Assembly (NCBI RefSeq): GCF_004765605.1
Contig: NZ_SRLC01000001.1
Coordinates: 1,798,001 to 1,862,000, forward strand
Direction of reading: 5' to 3'
DNA: 64,000 bases
Source: Hymenobacter aquaticus
GTDB lineage: Bacteria > Bacteroidota > Bacteroidia > Cytophagales > Hymenobacteraceae
The translations under genes and the position numbers were made by a program. The notes beneath the pieces are model-generated. The model had not been told where the DNA came from and did not search any database. It saw only the letters and a program-made list of their open reading frames with translations. Positions 34,637 through 43,540 of this stretch are shown in pieces. The first letter of the stretch is position 1, and the number at the start of each line of letters is the position of its first letter.

Positions 34637-35794
34637 ATGAACACTCAGAACGCAAACATTTATATTGATGAATTTGGCAATACTGCGCTCAATATTGAGA
34701 AACCAGGAACATTCTCCCATTTTGTATATTGCTCGATCATAATAAACAGCAATGACAAGCTCAAAGCAGAGGAACTAAGAAAAAAGATAACAAAGGATCA
34801 TAATTTAGGAAATGATATTAAATCCAAAAATATCAGCGAAAAACTATTTGATAGAAGACTGCGAATATTATCGCAACTTGTTGAAAACCTAGATTTCACT
34901 ATTGATGTATTGGTTGTTGACAAGTCAAAGTTAGCAGAAGCACAAGGATTAAAACACAAACGAGTATTTTATAAATATTTTCAAAATTTTTTTGTTAAAA
35001 AGTATAACGATAAATATGAATCATTTTCAATATGGGCAGATAAAGTAGGAGAAGATTTTCAGTTTGAATTGGAAGCTTACATAAGAAACAATAGTATCTC
35101 TCCTTCACTTTTTCATCAAGATAGATTTTTCTTCATTTCTGATGATATCGGCAAGGAGAAATTGATTCAGTTCGCTGACATACTTTGTGGATCAATAGGA
35201 AAAATATTTTGCACTAGTCATACACACGCTAGAGCACAAGAAATATTTGATATTCTACACACTAGAATGAGTGTTGATTTCTTTCCATATCAATCAACAG
35301 ATGATGAAATACAATTATTCAAACACAGCGAATTAGACCCTCAAATATCGGAAATAACGCTTCGCATAGCAAAAGAACACCTGAGTAGTGCAAGGCGCAA
35401 AGACAATCCTGAAGAAGCTAGAATGCTTGAATATCTAATATTAAACCATCGAGTAAATCCAAATAGACTGATACCAACGTATGATATAACTAATTACTTA
35501 TCTAACTTCTCTAGCAACGCTTCAGACGAGAGAACCAGAAACATAGCAAGAAGCTTAAGATATGAAGGAGTGTTCGTTATAAGCCATTCTGGAAAATCAG
35601 GATATAAGCTAGCAAACTCATATACAGATATTACTCAACAGTTCGAGCATTACCTCAAATATGTTATTCCAATGTTAAAGAAGATAAAAATACTTAACTC
35701 AAGCATTGCTGAACAGACTTTCAATACTATCAACATCCTTGAGAAAGACAAAGCCTTTCAAGAGTTAAGACAAATGCTTTCAGGTGTAAAGTAG
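34637..35794 (+). CDS. Low-GC DUF3800 protein, probably acquired
   Basis: The 385-residue protein starts with NIYIDEFGNTALN, the D-E motif of DUF3800 (RNase-H-like fold), and carries the family's C-terminal acidic site in KLIQFADILCGSIGKIF near residue 185. The last 130 residues look like a winged-helix or accessory domain. DUF3800 genes often occur alone in variable islands and near defence loci; the function is not established. Base and codon use are strikingly AT-rich relative to both neighbours, and the boundaries are sharp (47 bp and 42 bp to the flanking genes), which supports horizontal gain. Confidence 0.82.
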   Translation: MNTQNANIYIDEFGNTALNIEKPGTFSHFVYCSIIINSNDKLKAEELRKKITKDHNLGNDIKSKNISEKLFDRRLRILSQLVENLDFTIDVLVVDKSKLAEAQGLKHKRVFYKYFQNFFVKKYNDKYESFSIWADKVGEDFQFELEAYIRNNSISPSLFHQDRFFFISDDIGKEKLIQFADILCGSIGKIFCTSHTHARAQEIFDILHTRMSVDFFPYQSTDDEIQLFKHSELDPQISEITLRIAKEHLSSARRKDNPEEARMLEYLILNHRVNPNRLIPTYDITNYLSNFSSNASDERTRNIARSLRYEGVFVISHSGKSGYKLANSYTDITQQFEHYLKYVIPMLKKIKILNSSIAEQTFNTINILEKDKAFQELRQMLSGVK

Positions 35795-35836
35795 TATTTG
35801 GATAATCTGTTTCAGCATTTCCCCTTCCCAGCCACA

Positions 35837-36184
35837 ATGCCCATTCCCTACCGCACCCTCTTCTTCCTCGACAACGCCACCACCAGCATCCTGGAAGTCA
35901 AGCGCCTCGACCGGCCCGACGACGCGGCCCCCGACCAGCTCTACCACTGGCTGCTCTTCGACAAAGCCGCTGGCCACCTCACCAGGCTCGACTTTCTGTC
36001 GATGCTCTCCCGGCCTCAGGCCGAGGAGCGGGAGTTTGAGCAAGGCAGCCTGCGCTTCGACCAGCACACGGGCGTCTATACCAGCGCCACCACCCGCGCC
36101 ACCCAGCAGCTGGCCGCCAGCCGCCACGGCGAGCTGCCCCAGCAGCTGGCCACCGCAGTCGAAGGGTATTTGCAGAGCGTATAG
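35837..36184 (+). CDS. Small hypothetical protein
   Basis: A 115-residue soluble product (MPIPYRTLFFLDNATTSILE...) with LYHWLLFDKAAGHLTRLDFL and a Gln/Ala-rich C-terminus. It has no signal, no membrane segment and no recognised family. GC content is back to the local norm, so it is not part of the AT-rich insert before it. The start at 35837 is the first ATG after the DUF3800 stop that keeps normal composition. Confidence 0.6.
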   Translation: MPIPYRTLFFLDNATTSILEVKRLDRPDDAAPDQLYHWLLFDKAAGHLTRLDFLSMLSRPQAEEREFEQGSLRFDQHTGVYTSATTRATQQLAASRHGELPQQLATAVEGYLQSV

Positions 36185-36194
36185 CTGGCCGGCC

Positions 36195-36352
36195 AGCCCC
36201 AGCGGGGCGGCATAGCGGTAGAAAAACGCGCCTCAAGCGTTGCCAAAGCCCCCGCGGGGCGACACCATCGGTACTACGATTAGGTGTCGCCCCGCGGGGG
36301 CTTTTCTCGCGCAGGCCCCCAGCAGCTACCGCTATGCCGCCCCGCTGGGGCT
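36195..36352. repeat. Two-tier 158-bp palindrome
   Basis: Outer arms 36195-36221 and 36326-36352 are 27-bp perfect complements (core CCAGCGGGGCGGCATAGCGG). Inner arms 36245-36266 and 36283-36304 are 22-bp perfect complements (core GCCCCCGCGGGGCGACACC), with a 4-bp ATCG/CGAT pairing in the loop. The inner stem ends in CTTTT on the plus strand, so it may also act as a terminator. Confidence 0.9.
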
Positions 36353-36368
36353 TATTGCAAGAAACCCG

Positions 36369-36514
36369 AAACACCGCGCGACCAATGCAAAACACGCCGT
36401 ATCCAACCCCAAACACCCTGTAAGCAAGCCGAAATACCCTGTGACCAATGCAAAACACCCCGCACCCAACTAAAGACACCCGTACCCAACCCGAAACACC
36501 CCGCACCCATTGCC
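36369..36514. repeat. 21-bp minisatellite (AAACACCC...CCAA)
   Basis: AAACAC-type starts lie at 36369, 36390, 36411, 36432, 36453, 36474 and 36494, giving seven degenerate units of 21 bp (one of 20). It is intergenic; the 7-codon period gives pseudo-heptads in chance ORFs. Confidence 0.8.
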
Positions 36515-36536
36515 TAACCCGCGCACCATGCAACCG

Positions 36537-36604
36537 TCGTCTGGCTCCCCCTTGCCCCGAGGACTCTGCGCATAAAGCAGATGCGGGGCCAGGGAAGTGG
36601 GGCC
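36537..36604 (+). repeat. Intergenic copy of the repeat found in hutU
   Basis: TCGTCTGGCTCCCC...CTCTGCGCATAAAGCAG...GCGGGGCC matches the complement of 23901-23964. It abuts the 21-bp minisatellite on its left and the rluF promoter on its right. Confidence 0.8.
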
Positions 36605-36619
36605 CACCCAGCTTCTGCG

Positions 36620-36627
36620 TAACTTGC
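36620..36627 (+). promoter_or_regulatory. Promoter core (TAACTTGC) of rluF
   Basis: TAACTTGC, 53 bp before the rluF ATG, immediately after the dispersed repeat. Confidence 0.5.
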
Positions 36628-36680
36628 AGGCCCGCCCGCCACCCCGGCCGGCGTTTTCACTCTTTGCTGCCGTTTGCCCT

Positions 36681-37745
36681 ATGCCCAGTTCCGACACCAC
36701 GCGCCTCAACAAATACATCAGTGAAAGCGGGGTCTGCTCCCGCCGCGAGGCCGACAAATTCATTGAGCAGGGCACCGTGTTCGTCAACGGCAAGCGGGCC
36801 ACCATCGGCACCCAGGTCAGCAGCAAGGACAAGGTCATCGTCAACGGCAACCTCATCGAGCCCCGCGCCCCCGAAGACGCCATCTACATTGCCTTCAACA
36901 AGCCGCCGGGCATCACCAGCACCACCGAAACGAGCGTCAAGGACAACATCATCCGCTACATCAAGCACAGTGAGCGGATTTTCCCCATCGGCCGCCTCGA
37001 TAAAGACTCCCAGGGCCTGATTCTGCTGACCAGTAACGGCGACATCGTCAACAAGATCCTGCGCGCCGGCAACAAGCACGAGAAGGAGTACATCGTCATG
37101 GTCGACAAGCCCATCAGCGACCAGTTTATCGAGGGCATGCGCAACGGGGTGCCCATCATGGGCATCATGACCCAGAAGTGCGAGGTGCAGAAGGAAACCA
37201 ACTACATCTTCCGCATCACCCTCATCCAGGGCATGAACCGCCAGATCCGGCGCATGTGCGAGCATTTCGGCTACGAAGTCGTGCAGCTGGAGCGCATCCG
37301 GGTCATGAACATCAGCATCAAGGGCCTCGGCGTAGGCGACTGGCGCGAGCTGACCGACAAAGAGCTGGCCGGCCTGTTTGCCATGACCGAAAAGTCGTCG
37401 GGCACCAAGGAAGCCTCCCTGCCCAAGAAGCGCGTGGGCTCGCCCGCCACCAAGTGGAGCACCCGCCCCGCCCGCTTCGCCGACGACTTCGACGGTGACG
37501 CCAAACCCGCCCGCAAGCCCGCCGGGGCCAAGCCGGCCCGGCCCGGCCGCCCCACCACCGGTGGCGCCAAGCCGGTGCGCAAGCTGGCCAACGGCAAGCC
37601 CGCCTTCGGCGGCGACGACAAGCCCTTTGGCAAGCCCGGCCGCGCCACCGGCCCCGGCTCGAAGCGCAAGCCCGCCGCCAAAACCCTGAGCCGCGCCCCC
37701 AAGGGCAACGCCGGCAGCCGGGGCAGCAGCCGCGGCAAGCGCTAA
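36681..37745 (+). CDS. rluF: RluF-like pseudouridine synthase with basic tail
   Basis: The 354-residue protein has an N-terminal S4 RNA-binding domain ([20 protein letters not shown], residues 8-70) and an RsuA/RluF catalytic domain with Asp in [20 protein letters not shown]. The RluF-type [20 protein letters not shown] follows. E. coli RluF modifies U2604 (and tRNA-Tyr U35). Residues from about 245 form a long Lys/Pro/Gly/Arg-rich disordered tail ([20 protein letters not shown]), common in Bacteroidota homologues and probably RNA-contacting. The start at 36681 is the first residue consistent with the S4 domain. Confidence 0.92.
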   Translation: MPSSDTTRLNKYISESGVCSRREADKFIEQGTVFVNGKRATIGTQVSSKDKVIVNGNLIEPRAPEDAIYIAFNKPPGITSTTETSVKDNIIRYIKHSERIFPIGRLDKDSQGLILLTSNGDIVNKILRAGNKHEKEYIVMVDKPISDQFIEGMRNGVPIMGIMTQKCEVQKETNYIFRITLIQGMNRQIRRMCEHFGYEVVQLERIRVMNISIKGLGVGDWRELTDKELAGLFAMTEKSSGTKEASLPKKRVGSPATKWSTRPARFADDFDGDAKPARKPAGAKPARPGRPTTGGAKPVRKLANGKPAFGGDDKPFGKPGRATGPGSKRKPAAKTLSRAPKGNAGSRGSSRGKR

Positions 37746-38074
37746 AAACCGCCCCGCAACCCGGCCTGCATCCGTCACAACAGCCCAGTTCGGGGTACTA
37801 CTCCCGGCCAGGCGCTTTGCCGATTTCAAAAGTCCGTTGGAGCAGTAGCTCCAACGGACTTTTGTTTTTACTAATCGGCCATCCATGCGCCCCAAAGCCA
37901 CTTTCCAGGCTTACCGGGCCAGCAGGCGGGCGGCGCTGACCTTCCGTTCAAAAGTCTGATTACGCCCGATAATCCTGCCGCATCCTTTGTTGGAGCAGCA
38001 AACTTATGACTAGGTTTGAACGCCTTACCGGCCGAGTCAACCTCTTTATTGTTCTACCTGTTCCTTCTTTTGCC
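37746..38074. other. Intergenic region with one terminator
   Basis: Besides the hairpin at 37828-37863, this 329-bp stretch holds no repeat or gene that I can support. Confidence 0.4.
37828..37863 (+). terminator. Terminator after rluF
   Basis: AAAAGTCCGTTGGAGC pairs with GCTCCAACGGACTTTT around a 4-nt loop, followed by GTTTTTA. Confidence 0.88.
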
Positions 38075-38500
38075 ATGAACGCCAAACCTTCCAACGCCTT
38101 TATCGGAGCCTCCTGGGTAGCCTTGCTCGCCGGCATGGTGGCCTACAACGTGGGCCTGTGGAACGCCACGATGCCGCTCAACGAGAAAGGCTACTACTTC
38201 ACCATTCTGCTCTACGGGCTGTTTGCCGCCGTATCCCTGCAAAAGACCGTCCGCGACCAGCTGGAGGGCATTCCCGTCACGAATATCTACTACGGGCTGT
38301 GCTGGTTTGCCACCCTGTCGGCCGTGCTCCTGCTGAGCGTGGGCCTGTGGAACGCCACGCTCACGCTCAGCGAAAAAGGCTTCTACGCCATGGCTTTTAT
38401 GCTCAGCCTGTTTGCCGCCATTGCCGTGCAGAAAAACACCCGCGACAGTCGGTCGGGCAGCCCGGAGCCCGCGGCCCCCACCGAGCCGCCGCTGCACTAG
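38075..38500 (+). CDS. YiaA/YiaB-family inner-membrane protein
   Basis: The 141-residue protein contains two tandem YiaA/B units, each of two helices: [20 protein letters not shown] with [20 protein letters not shown], and [20 protein letters not shown] with [20 protein letters not shown]. The repeated VGLWNAT...L-EKG motif is diagnostic. The function is unknown. The start at 38075 gives a cytoplasmic N-terminus just before helix 1. Confidence 0.9.
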   Translation: MNAKPSNAFIGASWVALLAGMVAYNVGLWNATMPLNEKGYYFTILLYGLFAAVSLQKTVRDQLEGIPVTNIYYGLCWFATLSAVLLLSVGLWNATLTLSEKGFYAMAFMLSLFAAIAVQKNTRDSRSGSPEPAAPTEPPLH

Positions 38501-38598
38501 CCCGGCGCATGTCACAATCGGAGCAACTATGACCTGGTATTCTATATTCAAACTTCCTTTTATTGCCGCCTCACTTCATTTATTTCACCTCACCTATC

Positions 38599-38838
38599 AT
38601 GAAAAAGTTAGCCGTTCTTGCTTTCCTCGCTTTCGCCGGTGCTTCCTGCTCGAAAGAAAACGCCAAACCCGCCCCCGCCAAAGCCCAGGCCAGCTCCTCC
38701 GACGTGCGCGACTCGTACAACTGTCCGGACGTGTACGACCCGGTGTGTGCCAATGGCGTAACGTACCCCAACGCCTGCCAGGCCAGCCGCGCCGGCGTCA
38801 CCAGCTACACGAAAGGAGCCTGCGGCGGCGACATCTAA
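38599..38838 (+). CDS. Kazal-type protease-inhibitor-like lipoprotein
   Basis: The 79-residue product has a lipoprotein-type signal (MKKLAVLAFLAFAGASC) and one Kazal domain (YNCPDVYDPVCANGVTYPNA, then C...GAC). The C-x6-C...Y-x3-C...C spacing matches short bacterial Kazal domains that inhibit serine proteases. An anchored envelope inhibitor is inferred; the target is unknown. It is closed by a strong terminator 28 bp downstream. Confidence 0.85.
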   Translation: MKKLAVLAFLAFAGASCSKENAKPAPAKAQASSSDVRDSYNCPDVYDPVCANGVTYPNACQASRAGVTSYTKGACGGDI

Positions 38839-38865
38839 GCGTCTTGCCCCTACCTGCATCAGCAC

Positions 38866-38898
38866 AAACGGCCCGCGTCAGACTGACGCGGGCCGTTT
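38866..38898. terminator. Bidirectional terminator
   Basis: AAACGGCCCGCGTCA and TGACGCGGGCCGTTT are perfect 15-bp arms around GAC, between the converging Kazal and TonB-receptor genes. Confidence 0.9.
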
Positions 38899-38926
38899 CT
38901 GTGTGTGGCTGAAAAGGCGCGGGTAT

Positions 38927-41728
38927 TTACTTCACGTTGACCAGCAGGCCCAGGTAGGCCAGCCGCCCCAGCTGGGGGCCGCCGATAATCTGGATGTTGT
39001 TGGCGTCAAACAGGTTGGACACCCCGGCCTGCAGCGTGGTAGCCAGCTTGGGCACGGTGTAGCCCAGGTAGGCATCGGTGGTGCGGTAGGTGCGCACCTG
39101 GCCCGTCGCCAGGGGCAGCTCCTGCTGGTGGCCTTCCACCCAGCGGTAGTTCACCGAGTAGCTCAGGTTGCGCAGCACGGTGCCGCTGGCGTTGAGGTTG
39201 AACTTGTGCTTGGGCGTGTTGAAGAACGTGCGGAAGCCCGCGGGCAGGTTGCTGCGGTCCAGCACGTTGAGCGAGTAGTTACCGCCCACGTTCAGAGCCT
39301 TGTGCAGGTAGTAGGTGATGCCCACCGTGGCGCCCTGGGTGCGCACTTCCTGGCTGTTGTTGTAGGAAGCGAAGATAATGCGCGCCGGCGTGGCTTTGGC
39401 GTCGGTGAAGCCCGAGGCCAGCCCGGCGTTTACCTGCTGGAACGTGGGGCGCGTGCCGTCCACGTTGCCCACGAAGGCCGAGCCCCCGATGAAGTCGTTG
39501 TAGCGCGAGCGGAAGTAGCTGGCATCCACGTACACGTTGGGCAGAATGGCGCCCTTGTAGCCCACCTCGGTCGTCGTCACGCGCTCCAGCTTCAGCTTGT
39601 TCAGCGTCAGCTCGTAGCCGGCCAGCGACGTGCCGGGCACGTAGCTTTTACCGTTGGCATCGGTGAAGCTGTAGCCCTGGAAGCCGCCAAGGTTGCCGAG
39701 CAGGATAAACGTGCCCACGTCGGAGCGCAGGTACTGGTCGGTTTGCGAGGGGCTGCGGAAAGCCTGGCCGAAGGAAGCGCGGAAGTTGTGCTGCTTGTCT
39801 TTGCCAAACGAATACACGGCCGACGCCCGGGGCGAAAACGAGGGGTCGAAGTTCTTGAAGAAGTCGACGCGGCCGGCCAGGGCCAGCTTCAGGTGCTCCT
39901 GTAGCAGGGTCTGGGTCAGCTGGCCGTAGGCGCCGTACTCGTGGTTTTCGAGGCGCTTGCCGTCGGTATCCGCGAACAGCTTGCCGCCCGAGCCCAGGCG
40001 GTACTGGCGGTAGGCGCCCCCCAGCACCAGGTCGGTGCCGGCGTCGGAAAGGCGGAAGCTGCGCTGGGCGCTGATGTCGTTGAGGAAGGAGTTGAAGTTC
40101 TGCTGCGCGCCCCGGCCGGGCTGGTCGTCGCCGGTGATTTTCTCGCGCAGCGTGGCATAGCGGGCATCCGAGCTTTTCAGCTGCACGGCATCGGCCGCCG
40201 CTTTGGCCGCCGCCTGGGCCTCGGCCACGCCCAGCTTAAACTCGTCGCGCGCCTTGGTGTAGGCCTGATTGAAGGTGTAGAAGTATAGCTGCTTGTAGCT
40301 GGTGGGGCCGCCTTCCGTGGTGGGCGAGTTCTGGAGCAGGGCGCTGAGCTGGGTCAGCTCGTAGCTGCTGCCGGTGAAGTCCTCGGTGGAATAGGCCCGG
40401 ATAAAGCCCTTGGAGCTTTTCAGCTCGGCCCGGTACTGGTTGGTGCCCAGGCCCTTGATGCGGAACCGGCTCTGGTTTTGGTAGGTGGCCGTGCCCACCC
40501 CGCGCTTGGCTTCCAGGGTCAGCTTCAGGTCATCCTTAATCAGGTACGACAAGGCACCCTGCACGCGGTAGGACTTGGTTTTCTGGTCGGGCCCAATCAG
40601 CTCCTGCTCCGTGAAGCCGGGCATGTACACCGTCTTGCCGTACAGGTCGGGGTGCACCTTGAACTCGGCCGAGTTCGGCGTAGCGGGCCGGTTCTGGTAG
40701 GGCGAGTACACGTTGCTGATTTCCCCGTAGCGGTTGACGGCGTCGTAGCCGAGGCTGGAGCCTTCGGGGTTCTGTGAGAAGCTGGCCGCCTCGTAGTTCT
40801 GGGCCAGCCAGTCCTGGGCCTGGAACCCGCTGGCGTTGAGCTTGAGGGCCAGCTTGTCGGTGAGCTTCTTGGCGTAGCGCAGCTGCCCGTCCAGCAAATT
40901 GCGCTGCCCCCCGCGCACGCGCACGCTCAGCCCCTCGTACACGAACGGGTCCTTGCTGTTAAACAAGACCACCCCGCTCAGCGCGTTGGCCCCGTACAGG
41001 GCCGAGGCCGGCCCGTGCAGCAGCTCGATGCTCTCCAAATCCAGCTCGGGCAGGCCCACCAGGTTGCCCGGGCTCAGGTTCAGGCTCGGCAGGGCCGTGT
41101 CCATGTAGTCGACCAGCTGCATGACCCGCTCGCTCTTGGCCGTGTTGAAGCCCCGCGTGCTCACGCTGGTAAAGAGCATCGAGGCCGAGTTTACGTCCAC
41201 GCCCGGCAGCTGGCCCAGGCCGGCCAGCACCTCCGGCGTGCTAAAGCGCTCCAGCTGCCGCGTCGATACCTTGTCAATGGTAACCGGGGCCCGCAGGATG
41301 TTTTCCTCTACCCGCGAGGCCGATACTACGGTTTCGTTCAGCAGCGTGGAACTGGGAGCCAGCACGACGCTGAGCAGGTTATCGGATTTATTCAGCTGCA
41401 CGAGCTGGGTTTCGTAGCCAACGTAGGCCACCAGAATTTCCACCGCGCCGTTGTCGAACGGCACGTTCAGGCTGAACTTGCCCAGCTGGTCGGTGCTGGT
41501 GCCGATGAAAGTGCCCTTGAGGAAAATGGTAGCGCCCGGCAGCGGCTCGCCGGTGTTGGTGAGCACCGTGCCGCCGATAGTAGCCTCGGCCGGATCGGGG
41601 GCCGGGGCCACGGTTTTGCGCTTGGTTTTGGTGAGCAAAGGCTGGTCGCCACCACTGGTGGGGGCGGCCGCCAACGGGGCCGCCTGGAGTAGCGAGGCGG
41701 CCAGCAGGACCGGATAAATTTGTTGCAT
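38927..41728 (-). CDS. TonB-dependent outer-membrane receptor
   Basis: The 933-residue receptor has a signal peptide (MQQIYPVLLAASLLQAAPLA), a carboxypeptidase-regulatory-like beta-sandwich (ATIGGTVLTNTGEPLPGATI, about 48-130), a plug domain (NETVVSASRVEENILRAPVT; IELLHGPASALYGANALSGV) and a 22-strand barrel to the C-terminus (LGRLAYLGLLVNVK). It lacks a SusD partner, so it is a stand-alone importer rather than a SusCD glycan system. It is divergent from bioB with a 311-bp gap. A link to biotin or precursor uptake is possible but only positional. The start at 41728 is set by the signal peptide. Confidence 0.9.
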   Translation of the reverse strand: MQQIYPVLLAASLLQAAPLAAAPTSGGDQPLLTKTKRKTVAPAPDPAEATIGGTVLTNTGEPLPGATIFLKGTFIGTSTDQLGKFSLNVPFDNGAVEILVAYVGYETQLVQLNKSDNLLSVVLAPSSTLLNETVVSASRVEENILRAPVTIDKVSTRQLERFSTPEVLAGLGQLPGVDVNSASMLFTSVSTRGFNTAKSERVMQLVDYMDTALPSLNLSPGNLVGLPELDLESIELLHGPASALYGANALSGVVLFNSKDPFVYEGLSVRVRGGQRNLLDGQLRYAKKLTDKLALKLNASGFQAQDWLAQNYEAASFSQNPEGSSLGYDAVNRYGEISNVYSPYQNRPATPNSAEFKVHPDLYGKTVYMPGFTEQELIGPDQKTKSYRVQGALSYLIKDDLKLTLEAKRGVGTATYQNQSRFRIKGLGTNQYRAELKSSKGFIRAYSTEDFTGSSYELTQLSALLQNSPTTEGGPTSYKQLYFYTFNQAYTKARDEFKLGVAEAQAAAKAAADAVQLKSSDARYATLREKITGDDQPGRGAQQNFNSFLNDISAQRSFRLSDAGTDLVLGGAYRQYRLGSGGKLFADTDGKRLENHEYGAYGQLTQTLLQEHLKLALAGRVDFFKNFDPSFSPRASAVYSFGKDKQHNFRASFGQAFRSPSQTDQYLRSDVGTFILLGNLGGFQGYSFTDANGKSYVPGTSLAGYELTLNKLKLERVTTTEVGYKGAILPNVYVDASYFRSRYNDFIGGSAFVGNVDGTRPTFQQVNAGLASGFTDAKATPARIIFASYNNSQEVRTQGATVGITYYLHKALNVGGNYSLNVLDRSNLPAGFRTFFNTPKHKFNLNASGTVLRNLSYSVNYRWVEGHQQELPLATGQVRTYRTTDAYLGYTVPKLATTLQAGVSNLFDANNIQIIGGPQLGRLAYLGLLVNVK

Positions 41729-41947
41729 TAGGAGAAAAGTATGGTAGGTCGGAAAGCACAAACCTAGTCCCGCGCGCGGCCGGGTATCAGCCTTTTGTGC
41801 GAACGGCGCACTCCGCTGGCTGAATACCACCGGCCACTGGCTGAGCGACGCCCGCTCTGGGCCGCCCCCGCCGCGCCGCAAGCCGGCCGCCCAGCCCGGT
41901 TTGGCTTGCTAAAACCCCGCTCCGGCGCAGATAACCGGCTTCTCGCG

Positions 41948-41955
41948 TAACTTGC
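41948..41955 (+). promoter_or_regulatory. Promoter core (TAACTTGC) of the biotin operon
   Basis: TAACTTGC in the 311-bp divergent gap, 84 bp before the bioB ATG. No palindromic BirA-type operator was recognised between it and the gene, and nothing else was seen in the gap. Confidence 0.5.
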
Positions 41956-42039
41956 GGCCCTTAGCCTTGTTTCACCCGTGCCCCGGCTTACCCGCCGGCC
42001 CCGGTTTTCCCTATCCTACCCATCCCGAACGCCCTGCCC

Positions 42040-43035
42040 ATGCTCCGTACCGACTGGACCCTTGACGAAGTAAAAGCCATTTATAACCAACCCGTTCTGG
42101 AGCTGGTAGCCCAGGCCGCCGCGGTGCACCAGCAGCACCAGGCCACCGGTGAAGTGCAGGTCTGCACCCTGCTGAGCGTGAAAACCGGCGGCTGCCCCGA
42201 GGACTGCGCCTACTGCCCCCAGGCGGCCCGCTACCACACCGGCGTGCAGGCCCACAAGCTGCTGCCCGACGCCGAAGTCATTGCCGCCGCCCAGCGGGCC
42301 AAGGATTCGGGCTCGACCCGCTTTTGCATGGGTGCCGCCTGGCGCGAAATCCGCGACAACCGCGACTTCGACCGGGTATTGGGCATGGTTGAGCAGGTAA
42401 ACGAGCTGGGCCTGGAGGTGTGCTGCACCTTGGGCATGCTCAACGAGTACCAGGCCGAGCGCCTCAAGCAGGCCGGCCTCTACGCCTACAACCACAACCT
42501 GGACACCAGCGCCGAGCACTACTCCGAAATCATCACCACCCGCACCTACGACGACCGGCTCAACACGCTGGAGCACGTGCGCAAAGCCGGTATTTCGGTG
42601 TGCTCGGGCGGCATCATCGGCCTGGGCGAAACCGACGAGGACCGCATTGCCATGCTGCACACCCTGGCTACGCTGCCCGCCCACCCCGAGAGCGTGCCGG
42701 TGAATGCCCTGGTGCCGGTGGAAGGCACGCCCCTGGCCGACCAGCCCCGCGTCAGCGTCTGGGAAATGCTGCGCATGATTGGCACGGCCCGCATCCTGAT
42801 GCCCGGCACGATGGTCCGCCTCTCGGCCGGCCGCCAGGAAATGCCGGTGAGCGAGCAGGCGCTGTGCTTTTTGGCCGGTGCCAACTCCATCTTCTCGGGC
42901 GAAAAGCTGCTGACCACGCCCAACCCCGACTTCGACGCCGACCGCCAGATGTTCGATTTGCTCGGCCTCAAGCCCCGCAAAGCCTTCAAGGACGTGCCCG
43001 AAGGCGCTACCGTGCTGGGCAAAGAGCTGGCGTAG
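42040..43035 (+). CDS. bioB: Biotin synthase
   Basis: This radical-SAM enzyme inserts sulfur into dethiobiotin to make biotin. The 331-residue product carries the radical cluster motif CPEDCAYC (residues 52-59, in [20 protein letters not shown]). It also has the [2Fe-2S] ligands in [16 protein letters not shown] and [12 protein letters not shown], and the Arg ligand region [11 protein letters not shown]. It is first in the operon; a large palindromic repeat separates it from the next gene, so downstream expression may be partly uncoupled. Confidence 0.97.
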   Translation: MLRTDWTLDEVKAIYNQPVLELVAQAAAVHQQHQATGEVQVCTLLSVKTGGCPEDCAYCPQAARYHTGVQAHKLLPDAEVIAAAQRAKDSGSTRFCMGAAWREIRDNRDFDRVLGMVEQVNELGLEVCCTLGMLNEYQAERLKQAGLYAYNHNLDTSAEHYSEIITTRTYDDRLNTLEHVRKAGISVCSGGIIGLGETDEDRIAMLHTLATLPAHPESVPVNALVPVEGTPLADQPRVSVWEMLRMIGTARILMPGTMVRLSAGRQEMPVSEQALCFLAGANSIFSGEKLLTTPNPDFDADRQMFDLLGLKPRKAFKDVPEGATVLGKELA

Positions 43036-43057
43036 CGCATTGCTTTTTAGAAAAGAA

Positions 43058-43221
43058 CGTCATTCCGAGTGTAGCGAAGCGAAGCCGAGGAATCTCGCGG
43101 GCAATGGTATATCTCAGGCTTGATCTGACGACTGCAAAGCCGAAGCATCTCTACCGCTTCGTTGCCTTGCAAGTGGATTACCATTGCCCGCGAGATGCTT
43201 CGGCTCCGCCGCTGCATGACG
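43058..43221. repeat. Large intergenic palindrome P2
   Basis: Outer CGTCAT...ATGACG ends enclose 43085-43109 (CCGAGGAATCTCGCGGGCAA...) and its near-complement 43179-43203, with a few mismatches. A second GAAGCATCTCTACCGCTTCG segment sits in the middle. Same family as P1. Confidence 0.85.
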
Positions 43222-43261
43222 GCCTTCTTATCCTCCTCTTACCTTCTACTTACCCTTCCCA

Positions 43262-43525
43262 ATGACCATATCCTTCGATCTGAACCTGGACCACGCCTAC
43301 GCCGAATCCCTGCGCCAGCAGCACGAGCCGGGCAAAGCCCAGGAGCTGATTTCCGACCTGGAAGACCAGATTGGCTCGGCCCTGAACCTGGTGGTGCAGC
43401 GCCACGGGGTGCTGCCCGCCGTCGGCGACCGGGTCGAGGTCGACTTTGAGTGGGTGGAAATTACGGCCCGCACGTTCGGCCAGGACGGCACCGTGTGGCT
43501 GTCGGCCAACCGGTTTACGGTCTAA
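43262..43525 (+). CDS. Small hypothetical protein in the biotin operon
   Basis: An 87-residue acidic protein (MTISFDLNLDHAYAESLRQQ...) with a helical N-terminal half and a beta C-terminal half (GDRVEVDFEWVEITARTFGQ). The family is not recognised. It lies between bioB and bioF with only 15 bp to bioF, so it is almost certainly translated from the same message. Confidence 0.65.
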   Translation: MTISFDLNLDHAYAESLRQQHEPGKAQELISDLEDQIGSALNLVVQRHGVLPAVGDRVEVDFEWVEITARTFGQDGTVWLSANRFTV

Positions 43526-43540
43526 CCGCCAGCTCCCGCG

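Noticed and set aside
36240..36517. Small ORFs with NAKHPVS-like heptads
   Set aside because: They run out of the two-tier palindrome into the 21-bp minisatellite; the heptads are a by-product of the period and there is no start context.
42000..42039. Riboswitch upstream of bioB or of the TonB receptor
   Set aside because: No cobalamin, TPP or other known aptamer core was recognised in 41729-42039, and biotin genes are not known to use a biotin riboswitch.
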